Shown piece by piece: positions 57,551 through 64,000 of a stretch of DNA of 64,000 nt. Made by a program: the position numbers and the translations under genes. Where the stretch lies: positions 1,798,001 through 1,862,000 of the forward strand of contig NZ_CP033917.1 of assembly GCF_003815655.1 (NCBI RefSeq), in the 5' to 3' direction. The DNA is from Chryseobacterium sp. G0201. GTDB lineage: Bacteria > Bacteroidota > Bacteroidia > Flavobacteriales > Weeksellaceae. Under the pieces are notes generated by a model. It saw only the letters and a list, made by a program, of their open reading frames with translations, was not told the origin of the DNA and searched no databases. Numbering within the stretch: position 1 is the first letter of the stretch; the number at the start of each line of letters is the position of its first letter.

Positions 57551-58702
57551 TTATACTTCATCAATTATTTCTTGAAGTTTTTGTACAGATTTTTCTAAAA
57601 CGAAAGGCAGATCTGTATTATTTATTTGTTTCTTATATTCTTCAGCAAGGGCTTTATTGGTAAGAAACTTTTTCATTCCCTCATAAATCCCGTCTTCAGA
57701 ATTTGGAGTTATTGTTCCTAATTTCCCATCCTGTAACAGATCTTTAATTCCTGAAATATCTGTTGCGGAAATCGGTTTATTAAGAATAAGCGCTTCTGCA
57801 ATGATGGTAGGAAATCCTTCGTGGCGAGAAGACATGATATAAAAATCTGCCTTTTTCAAATATGGATAAGGATTACTTTTAAAGCCTAACATTTTTGCTG
57901 TTTTCTGCAGTCCTAATTGATCAAGTAAGGCTTGAATATTATTTAAATCATATCCGTCACCAATAATCAAAAGCTGATGTAGAAAACCTTCGTCTATCAA
58001 TCTTTTATGAACTTGCAAAAGCCTGTCATAGCCTTTTTGAGGGTAAACAGTTCCTACGCTTACAAAAGTAGGGATATTATTGTCAAAAGGGTAGTCATCA
58101 ACAACTGCATTTGCTTTTTTCAGTGTATCTTCTTTATCTATAGGGTTGAAAATTTTGATGACAGATTGCTTTTCAGCTTCATTTTGGGCAAGCTTGTGCA
58201 TTTCTTCTTCCAATTTGTTGGAAATGACCAATATTTTGTCAAACTTGAAAAATTCTCTTATAACGTCAGAAGTATATTCTTTCAGATTAAAAATATCATT
58301 CTGAACCCAGATTATTTTTTTTGAATCTTTTTGAGAGCTGGATAATATTTCTCTGTACATGCCGTGGATAGCAGCCAGTTCTACATCATATTGTTTGTTT
58401 TTTAAAACAAATTTATAAAGCAGGGAAGGAAACCATAAAAACATCTTCTGATACAAAACTCTAACAGCTTTTACAGGAATATCCTGAGGTCTGTTGGTTG
58501 TGATCATTTCTCCTTTCAGTAAATAATAAATATTTACCCAAGAAGGTACTTCCTGAATGTAGATTCCGGAGTAAAGGTTGATCAATAAATCAACTTCATA
58601 CTTGTCGGGCGAGATGTTTTTCAGAAAAGTGACTAGCACTTTTTCTGCACCGCCATGACGAAGAGAGCCTATTCGAATGAGGATTTTCTTTTTTTTCAAC
58701 AT
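57551..58702 (-). CDS. Glycosyltransferase family 4 (GT-B)
   Basis: This 383-residue enzyme has the GT-B fold. The N-terminal half starts KKILIRIGSLRHGGAEKVLVTFL with the typical GGAE motif; the C-terminal half has PTFVSVGTVYPQKGYDRLL, LLIIGDGYDLNNIQ, MLGFKSNPYPYLKKADFYIMSSRHEGFPTIIAEAL with the conserved E-x7-E catalytic pair, and GIKDLL. It transfers a sugar from a nucleotide donor to a growing chain on the cytoplasmic face of the inner membrane. It resembles the second GT4 of this locus (59263-60420). Donor and linkage cannot be read. Confidence 0.9.
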   Translation of the reverse strand: MLKKKKILIRIGSLRHGGAEKVLVTFLKNISPDKYEVDLLINLYSGIYIQEVPSWVNIYYLLKGEMITTNRPQDIPVKAVRVLYQKMFLWFPSLLYKFVLKNKQYDVELAAIHGMYREILSSSQKDSKKIIWVQNDIFNLKEYTSDVIREFFKFDKILVISNKLEEEMHKLAQNEAEKQSVIKIFNPIDKEDTLKKANAVVDDYPFDNNIPTFVSVGTVYPQKGYDRLLQVHKRLIDEGFLHQLLIIGDGYDLNNIQALLDQLGLQKTAKMLGFKSNPYPYLKKADFYIMSSRHEGFPTIIAEALILNKPISATDISGIKDLLQDGKLGTITPNSEDGIYEGMKKFLTNKALAEEYKKQINNTDLPFVLEKSVQKLQEIIDEV

Positions 58703-59266
58703 TTATTTTCTTACTGGTTTATAGGTATGAGGGAGGTTTTTAATAAGGTATTCTTCCAGTTTTGCTCGGTCTGCTTCCAGCTCGAGAGGATAAACAGTCG
58801 TGTTTGCTAATAATTTTTCACCATACTGTTCGATTGTACAAATGAATTTTGCAGGTGCTCCGGCATAAATTGTATTGTCGGGAACAGAACTGCTTACAAC
58901 ACTCAGGGAACCAACAATACAGTTGCTGCCAATGGAAACTCCGGGTAGCAGAACAGCGCCTTTTCCGATAAAAGTATTATTGCCGATTTTTATTCTGCCA
59001 AAGGTTCTTCCGTCTTTGTATTTTTCAATTCTTTTTGTTACTCGTCCGTCTCCTCCGTGATTGATAAAGGATACGCCTTCGGCGATGGTTACATTATCTC
59101 CCATTTCAATAAGAAAAGGTTCTGATCCAAAATTGGGAATACCTTGTACATATAGGTTATCACCAACTTTTAAACCTTGATTGATAGCAACTTTAATGAC
59201 AACATTTTTAATCATATCTTGATACAGGGAACGTATTTTTAGTATGATTCTGTATAATAACATCAT
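58703..59266 (-). CDS. Hexapeptide-repeat acyltransferase (WcaF/NodL-like)
   Basis: This 187-residue left-handed beta-helix transferase has repeat turns such as VGDNLYVQGIPNFGS, LIEMGDNVTIAEGVSFINHGGD, IGNNTFIGKGAVLLPGVSIGSNCIVGSLSVVSSSVPDN (seen as IGKGAVLLPGVSIG) and YAGAPAKFI near residue 143. The catalytic His is likely in FINHGGD. It probably O-acetylates a sugar of the surface polysaccharide. It overlaps the upstream GT4 gene by 4 bases and abuts the downstream one, so translation is coupled. Confidence 0.87.
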   Translation of the reverse strand: MMLLYRIILKIRSLYQDMIKNVVIKVAINQGLKVGDNLYVQGIPNFGSEPFLIEMGDNVTIAEGVSFINHGGDGRVTKRIEKYKDGRTFGRIKIGNNTFIGKGAVLLPGVSIGSNCIVGSLSVVSSSVPDNTIYAGAPAKFICTIEQYGEKLLANTTVYPLELEADRAKLEEYLIKNLPHTYKPVRK

Positions 59267-60420
59267 TTTTGTGTTAGTTTTAAAATTATATTTTCTACTG
59301 AGTCAAATATTTTCTGATTATCAAACAGGTCTTCAATAGATTCAAGATTTCTTTTAATATTGGAAACAAGTTCGGGTTCTGTTAAGAATTTTTTCATCGA
59401 TTCATACATTTCATCTACTTCATAGTCGATGAGGTATCCTGTTTTTTCATGATCGATCATTTCGGGGATTCCACCTACATTGGTTGCAATGATTGGTTTT
59501 TGAAGGATCAGAGTATCCGCAATAATTAATGGCCATCCTTCTGATTCTGAGGGTAGAATGTAGAAGTCGGCATTCTTTACGTAAGGATAAGGGTTCATCA
59601 TGGAGCCTAATAGTTGAAAACTGTTGGTAACGCCCAGATTTTCAGCTTGCTTTTTTAAGTTATCCATTTCTTCACCATCTCCGATTACAATAATGTGATG
59701 ATCAAATCCGTCTTTTAATAATTTTGCATGAGCTTCAGCTAACTTATGAAAGCCTTTTCTGGTGTGTAATCTGGCGACAGACACAAAAACGGGAATATTG
59801 GGTAATTCCGGTTGGTATGCTTTTGCTTTCTGCTTTAATTCGTCAATAGGAATTGCATTCAGAATAACTTGGTTTTCCGGTAATTTTATATCAGGATAAG
59901 TTTCAACAAAAATATCTCTTGTCTGCTGAGAACCGAAAATAAAATAATCAAACTGAGGAATTTGCCTTAAAATATCCGGTAACAAAGGTTTCATTTTCGG
60001 AACGGTAACATCAGAATGAAACCAGCCAATTTTTTTTGAATTTTTATTACTTGAATTTAAAACTGATGAAAACGCAGCATAAGTAGGTGCAATTTCTACA
60101 TCATACTGTTCGTTTAAAATAGCATCTGCTATTTTCGGGCTTTTTTCTGCCTGTTTTAGTTTTAACCTTCTCTTTGCAAGCTGGACTTTTTGAATTACAG
60201 AATTTTTAGAAAAATCTTCTTTTCCTTCTGTGAGGTATACTTTTCTAATGTTTTTTGGGAACTCATTCCTTAATTCACCCTGATTCATGTTTAAGCATAT
60301 GGTCATATCAAACTTGTTGCTGTCAAGATTGTTTAGCATGCTTAGTATTACCTTTTCTACCCCTCCCATTTCCATGGAACGGTGCCTGAAAAGGACTTTT
60401 ATTTTTTTATTCACCATCAT
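59263..60420 (-). CDS. Glycosyltransferase family 4 (GT-B)
   Basis: This 385-residue GT-B enzyme starts KKIKVLFRHRSMEMGGVEKVIL with the GGVE donor-domain motif. The C-terminal domain has VFVSVARLHTRKGFHKLAEAH, IVIGDGEEMDNLKKQA, LGSMMNPYPYVKNADFYILPSESEGWPLIIADTL with the catalytic Glu pair and ATNVGGIPEMI. It works on the cytoplasmic side with a nucleotide-sugar donor. It overlaps the next acyltransferase gene by 4 bases and follows the GT2 gene directly. Confidence 0.9.
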   Translation of the reverse strand: MMVNKKIKVLFRHRSMEMGGVEKVILSMLNNLDSNKFDMTICLNMNQGELRNEFPKNIRKVYLTEGKEDFSKNSVIQKVQLAKRRLKLKQAEKSPKIADAILNEQYDVEIAPTYAAFSSVLNSSNKNSKKIGWFHSDVTVPKMKPLLPDILRQIPQFDYFIFGSQQTRDIFVETYPDIKLPENQVILNAIPIDELKQKAKAYQPELPNIPVFVSVARLHTRKGFHKLAEAHAKLLKDGFDHHIIVIGDGEEMDNLKKQAENLGVTNSFQLLGSMMNPYPYVKNADFYILPSESEGWPLIIADTLILQKPIIATNVGGIPEMIDHEKTGYLIDYEVDEMYESMKKFLTEPELVSNIKRNLESIEDLFDNQKIFDSVENIILKLTQK

Positions 60421-61260
60421 TTAACTAAAGACTTGTTGTAAAAATATTTTTAGTTTTCCTTTTATTCTGTATATAATAGAATTCTGATATTCCAATAAAC
60501 TATAAATCTCGGTAGAACTGCTGTATTCTTTCGGAATGGGTCTGCCATTTATAGTTTTAAGATTTCTGCGTTTCATAGCATTAAAAATCACTTTCGCAAA
60601 ATACTCACGGGACGCAGGTCTGTTGTCATTCTGAGAAATTCCTCCGGAATGTGTTCTGTAAAAGTAGTTTGCTTCATCAATGAACTTAACTTTTCCTTTT
60701 TCGTACATTTTTAAATACAGATCCTGATCTTCTGCAATTTTCATTACAGTATTCATTTTCTCGGTCTGATTATAAATATCCTTTCTGAAATTTACAAAAT
60801 GAACGATTCGTACAGGGCAATTAAAAAAATACGGATCATTATTCTGAACCTGTTTTGCTAATTTAGGAACTTCTATCGGTTCAAGATTCTCATCACATTT
60901 CATATATTTTGAATAGGTGAGAACTACCGCTTTATCTTTTTTGAAAATATTGATACTCGAAAGCAGTGCATTAGGAACAACAGCGTCATCAGGATCTACA
61001 AATCCGCAGATGTCACCGTTTGCCAATTCAATTAACTTACTTTTTGTAATGCCAACACCACTGTTTTCTTCATTTTGATATATTTTAAAACGAGTGTCTT
61101 CTCCGATTATCTTTTTTATAATCTCCAAAGAATCATCCGTCGAAGTATCATCAAGAATAATAGCTTCCCAATTATCATAAGTTTGAGTAATAATGGAGTC
61201 ATAGCATTTTTTGAAAAATCTCCCATTATTGTAATTGGCAATCAGGATAGAAAACTTCAT
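60421..61260 (-). CDS. Glycosyltransferase family 2 (GT-A)
   Basis: This 279-residue enzyme has the GT-A fold. The opening FSILIANYNNGRFFKKCYDSI is followed by AIILDDTSTDDSLEI with the first acidic motif, ICGFVDPDDAVVPNAL with the DxD-like metal site and EDQDLYLKMYEKG with the catalytic acid. The C-terminal YRTHSGGISQND is common in family 2 enzymes. It is the first gene of the minus-strand operon, with a -7 box 38 bases upstream, and diverges from the methyltransferase gene. Confidence 0.9.
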   Translation of the reverse strand: MKFSILIANYNNGRFFKKCYDSIITQTYDNWEAIILDDTSTDDSLEIIKKIIGEDTRFKIYQNEENSGVGITKSKLIELANGDICGFVDPDDAVVPNALLSSINIFKKDKAVVLTYSKYMKCDENLEPIEVPKLAKQVQNNDPYFFNCPVRIVHFVNFRKDIYNQTEKMNTVMKIAEDQDLYLKMYEKGKVKFIDEANYFYRTHSGGISQNDNRPASREYFAKVIFNAMKRRNLKTINGRPIPKEYSSSTEIYSLLEYQNSIIYRIKGKLKIFLQQVFS

Positions 61261-61297
61261 CGAGAAACAGTATTTTTTTGAATTAATAAATTTTTCA

Positions 61298-61305
61298 CAA
61301 AGATA
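61298..61305 (-). promoter_or_regulatory. -7 box for the polysaccharide operon
   Basis: CAAAGATA on the plus strand is TATCTTTG on the minus strand, about 38 bases before the GT2 start codon. No clear -33 element. Confidence 0.5.
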
Positions 61306-61331
61306 AAAATTAAAAATTACAGAAAAATCTT

Positions 61332-61339
61332 TATTTTTG
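61332..61339 (+). promoter_or_regulatory. -7 box for the methyltransferase/MBOAT operon
   Basis: TATTTTTG lies 19 bases before the GTG start at 61359. It is separated from the opposing operon's -7 box by only 26 bases. Confidence 0.5.
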
Positions 61340-61358
61340 TTGCTTAAACTTTAACACA

Positions 61359-62129
61359 GTGAATGAAATACTAAGAGTTCTCAAAACATTTCTGGCTTAT
61401 CTTAAAAGGCCCGATCTTTATCCCGAATTAGGAAGAAAAATTGTTAAAAATACCGTAAACAGGGGTAATGCCTTCAAAGGAAAAGACAAAACCAATTTAT
61501 GGGCTGCGTCCAAATCCATCTCTCAACAGGAAGTAATTTCCCAACTTTTTGGGTTTGAGATGAGTTCTTTCAAAACAGATTTCCAGGAGGTTTTAAGAAA
61601 TTCTGAGCAAAGAGAAAAAGATTGTCCTATTAAAATGGGAGGTGCAGGCGCACTGGAATTGATCTATTTTGCATGTGAATTTACAAAAGCTCAGCATGTT
61701 ATCGAAACAGGTGTTGCATATGGCTGGTCTTCATTAGCCGCATTATTGTCACTTGAAAAAAGAAATGGAACGTTGTACAGCTCTGATATGCCTTATCTGG
61801 CACAGGACGGAGATCAGTACGTTGGATGCGTTGTTCCCGAAAATCTTAAAAAAAACTGGAAACTATTCCGTTTTGCAGATAAAGAATCTTTACCGAAGAT
61901 CTTTGCAGAAAGTGCTTCTTTTGATGTTCTGCATTATGACTCAGACAAGAGCTATAATGGTAGAATGTGGGCTTATGACGAGATGTATAAGCGTCTTAGA
62001 AAAGGAGGTGTATTTATAAGTGATGATATTGGTGACAATTCTGCTTATCAGGATTTCTGCGAAAAAAATAACATAGATACTAAAGTTGTAGAATTCGAAG
62101 GAAAATATGTAGGGATTTTTATTAAGTAA
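61359..62129 (+). CDS. Class I SAM-dependent methyltransferase
   Basis: This 256-residue protein has the Rossmann methyltransferase fold. The SAM-binding loop is VIETGVAYGWSSLAALLSL (about residues 111-129); further strands are GTLYSSDMPYLAQDG and FDVLHYDSDKSYNGRMWAYDEMYKRL (begins FDVLHYDSDKSY), then GGVFISDDIGDNSAYQDF. This resembles the Methyltransf_24 type often seen in polysaccharide loci. The start is GTG at 61359; the ATG 5 bases later is out of frame. It is followed 26 bases later by the MBOAT gene. Its substrate, perhaps a sugar, is unknown. Confidence 0.85.
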   Translation: MNEILRVLKTFLAYLKRPDLYPELGRKIVKNTVNRGNAFKGKDKTNLWAASKSISQQEVISQLFGFEMSSFKTDFQEVLRNSEQREKDCPIKMGGAGALELIYFACEFTKAQHVIETGVAYGWSSLAALLSLEKRNGTLYSSDMPYLAQDGDQYVGCVVPENLKKNWKLFRFADKESLPKIFAESASFDVLHYDSDKSYNGRMWAYDEMYKRLRKGGVFISDDIGDNSAYQDFCEKNNIDTKVVEFEGKYVGIFIK

Positions 62130-62155
62130 CTTTTATTTACGTTAAAAAAAACTCT

Positions 62156-63589
62156 ATGCTTTTTAACTCTATTGCCTTTTTAATTTTTCTACCTATTGTC
62201 TTTATTTTATACTGGCGTGTATTCAATAAAAACTATAAATACCAGAATATGCTTTTGCTGGCGGCTAGTTTTTATTTTTACGGCTGCTGGGATTGGCGTT
62301 TTCTATTTCTTTTGATATTTTCTATAGGGTTAGATTATTTTTCAGGAATTCAAATTGAAAACAGCAAAACAAAAAAAATGGCAACTTTCTGGTTGACATT
62401 AAGTATTGCGATCAATCTTGGTTTTCTTGGATTTTTTAAATATTACAATTTCTTCATAGAAAATTTTGCCGAATTATTAAGTTCATTCGGATTTGGCGTA
62501 AATATGTGGGTATTGAAAGTTATTTTACCGGTTGGTATTTCTTTTTACACATTCCACGGTTTGTCTTATGTGATAGATGTCTACAAAAAACGAATTCCGG
62601 CAGAAAGAAACTATGTAGATTATGCATTATTTGTAAGCTATTTTCCTTTATTGGTGGCGGGGCCTATTGAACGAGCAACGCATCTTCTTCCTCAAATTCA
62701 GAGAAAAAGATCTTTTGATTACGAAACGGCAAAAGACGGAATGGCTCAGATCCTGTGGGGATTTTTCAAGAAAATGGTGATTGCAGACAATTGTGCGCCA
62801 ATTGTTAACGAGATATTTAATAATTATCATACCGAAAGTGCCAGCAACTTAGTTTTAGGAGCTGTACTTTTTGCTTTCCAGATTTATGGAGATTTTTCAG
62901 GATATTCTGATATTGCATTAGGTACCTCAAGATTATTTGGACTGGAATTACTTAAAAACTTTTCGTTTCCGTATTTTTCAAGAGATATTGCCGAGTTTTG
63001 GAGAAGGTGGCATATTTCGCTTTCTTCTTGGTTCAGAGACTATCTTTATATTCCTTTAGGTGGAAGTAAGGGCGGATTGTGGATGAAAATCAGGAATACG
63101 TTTATTATTTTTCTGGTGAGTGGTTTCTGGCATGGAGCGAATTGGACGTTTATTATTTGGGGCGGGTTGAATGCTTTATTTTTCCTTCCTTTGTTAATAG
63201 CTGAAAAAAACAGGCATAATTTGGAAGTAGTGGCAATGGGGAAAATTATTCCGTCTTTCAGGGAAGTTTTTAGCATTTTAATGACATTTACGCTTACCTG
63301 TTTTGCGTGGATCTTCTTCCGATCAGAAAGTGTTTCCGATGCCATTGGATATATTAAAGGGATATTCAGCGAAAGTCTTTTTTCGTTTCCAACGCAATTT
63401 AGACTCGTTTTGTCAGGGCTTATCGTTTTTATGCTTGTGATTGAGTGGTGGAACAGAACACATGATTACGGACTGAAGATTCAGGATCGAAAGCCATGGG
63501 TACAAAGTATTATTTATATTATAGTGGCGTTCTTGATATTGAATTTCGCCAATTTCGGCAGTAATGAATTTATTTATTTTCAGTTTTAA
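62156..63589 (+). CDS. MBOAT-family O-acyltransferase (AlgI/DltB-like)
   Basis: This 477-residue polytopic inner-membrane protein moves acyl groups, usually acetyl, to extracytoplasmic polysaccharides. The opening MLFNSIAFLIFLPIVFILYW is typical of AlgI-type proteins. Key segments are GISFYTFHGLSYVIDVYK, FPLLVAGPIERATHLLPQ, FQIYGDFSGYSDIALGTSRLFG, AEFWRRWHISLSSWFRDYLYIPLGGS (starts AEFWRRWHISLSSW), and GFWHGANWTFIIWGGLNALF with the catalytic His326. It works with SGNH-like partner proteins, and such a gene begins 2 bases downstream. Confidence 0.92.
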   Translation: MLFNSIAFLIFLPIVFILYWRVFNKNYKYQNMLLLAASFYFYGCWDWRFLFLLIFSIGLDYFSGIQIENSKTKKMATFWLTLSIAINLGFLGFFKYYNFFIENFAELLSSFGFGVNMWVLKVILPVGISFYTFHGLSYVIDVYKKRIPAERNYVDYALFVSYFPLLVAGPIERATHLLPQIQRKRSFDYETAKDGMAQILWGFFKKMVIADNCAPIVNEIFNNYHTESASNLVLGAVLFAFQIYGDFSGYSDIALGTSRLFGLELLKNFSFPYFSRDIAEFWRRWHISLSSWFRDYLYIPLGGSKGGLWMKIRNTFIIFLVSGFWHGANWTFIIWGGLNALFFLPLLIAEKNRHNLEVVAMGKIIPSFREVFSILMTFTLTCFAWIFFRSESVSDAIGYIKGIFSESLFSFPTQFRLVLSGLIVFMLVIEWWNRTHDYGLKIQDRKPWVQSIIYIIVAFLILNFANFGSNEFIYFQF

Positions 63590-63590
63590 A

Positions 63591-64000
63591 ATGAAAAAAT
63601 TTCTTTCAAGATTAATTTTATTTATAGTCATAATGTTTATTATCGGCTTGATAAAACTTGCTCTTAGCCCAAATTCGAATTATTCATACGCTTTTTTAAA
63701 TGCAAAACTGGAGTTTCTTGAAAAACATCCTGAATACAATATGTATTTCATCGGAAGTTCTAAAATAAACGATCAGATAGATTGTAAAGTTATTGATCAG
63801 AATATTAAAGGAGTAAAATCTTATAATTTAGGAGCCAATGCAGGTTTTGATCTTGAAAACTTTCAGACTTTAGATTTTATCTTGAATAATAAGAATTTTA
63901 AGCCTAAATATATCGTTGTTGAATTACAGGATAAAATAAAGGTTACCAAAACCAACATTAAAACAGAAAGAAGTTTCGGAGCTTTTAATTATGACAACAC
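63591..64000 (+). CDS. SGNH-like MBOAT partner protein, N-terminal part (3' end outside window)
   Basis: The ATG at 63591, one base after the MBOAT stop, opens a frame that runs off the right edge with 136 residues visible. It starts with a membrane anchor (RLILFIVIMFIIGLIKLAL, about 7-25). An SGNH-like block I is MYFIGSSKINDQID (about 54-67) with the Gly-Ser-Ser nucleophile region, followed by SYNLGANAGFDLENFQTL. Such periplasmic proteins, like AlgJ/AlgX or DltD-type partners, accept acyl groups from MBOAT proteins and transfer them to glycans. The rest of the domain lies outside the window. Confidence 0.8.
   Translation, partial: MKKFLSRLILFIVIMFIIGLIKLALSPNSNYSYAFLNAKLEFLEKHPEYNMYFIGSSKINDQIDCKVIDQNIKGVKSYNLGANAGFDLENFQTLDFILNNKNFKPKYIVVELQDKIKVTKTNIKTERSFGAFNYDN

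Noticed and set aside
1..64000. Mobile elements, prophage, CRISPR array, tRNA or rRNA genes
   Set aside because: I looked for transposase, integrase and phage proteins, regularly spaced repeats and T-loop-like sequences, and saw none; a tRNA scan would be decisive.

Overview
The window looks like chromosomal DNA of a Flavobacteriia member, most likely Chryseobacterium or a close Weeksellaceae relative. The evidence is low GC content, genes with almost no Shine-Dalgarno signals, many -7 boxes of the Bacteroidota type (TAnnTTTG), SusC-like/TonB-dependent receptors with an N-terminal carboxypeptidase-regulatory-like domain, type IX secretion (T9SS) type A and type B sorting domains, and an exosortase F pair. 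I see no transposase, integrase, phage gene, CRISPR array, rRNA or tRNA. Assignments rest on reading protein motifs and context; no database search was run.

Layout. 1-1.5 kb: 3' end of rho, then a Mn/Fe superoxide dismutase. 1.6-7.3 kb: a secreted EEP-fold nuclease/phosphatase divergent from a TonB-dependent receptor plus DUF5689-like lipoprotein. 7.3-9.2 kb: two small unknowns and a LOG-family protein. 9.2-11.6 kb: a MurU-like nucleotidyltransferase, a RapZ C-terminal-domain protein and an AmgK-like kinase, a set that fits amino-sugar (peptidoglycan) recycling. 11.6-12.6 kb: exosortase XrtF and its associated membrane protein. 12.7-18 kb: CDF metal transporter, asd, a small membrane protein and a second TonB receptor. 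18-22 kb: nadC, an unknown membrane protein, nadB and a nitroreductase. 22-33.6 kb: four large T9SS type B adhesin-like proteins in two pairs, split by rnhA and dnaB. 33.7-38.7 kb: MFS transporter, small lipoproteins, a GH3-like adenylase, a small KDGTPDKRYK-repeat protein and a tandem-duplicated small lipoprotein. 39-42.3 kb: mfd. 42.9-47.4 kb: three tandem secreted paralogues and two related lipoproteins of unknown function. 47.5-51.6 kb: pth, then a carbonic anhydrase / SulP transporter / small protein / carbonic anhydrase operon. 51.9-56.5 kb: a 1532-residue T9SS type A protein with two FISUMP-like modules. 57-64 kb: a surface-polysaccharide locus with two GT4 and one GT2 glycosyltransferases and two hexapeptide acyltransferases, and divergently a methyltransferase, an MBOAT O-acyltransferase and the start of its SGNH-like partner.

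Most transcription units end in a clear hairpin with a T-tract, and many have a recognisable -7 box. In five genes that box lies only 3-4 bases from the start codon, which suggests leaderless mRNAs. The most interesting items are a DnaB helicase ending in an SSB-like acidic tip, the mosaic T9SS type B paralogue array, the MurU/RapZ-C/AmgK cluster, the nuclease/receptor/OB-fold-like lipoprotein module, and the tandem families at 42.9-47.4 kb.
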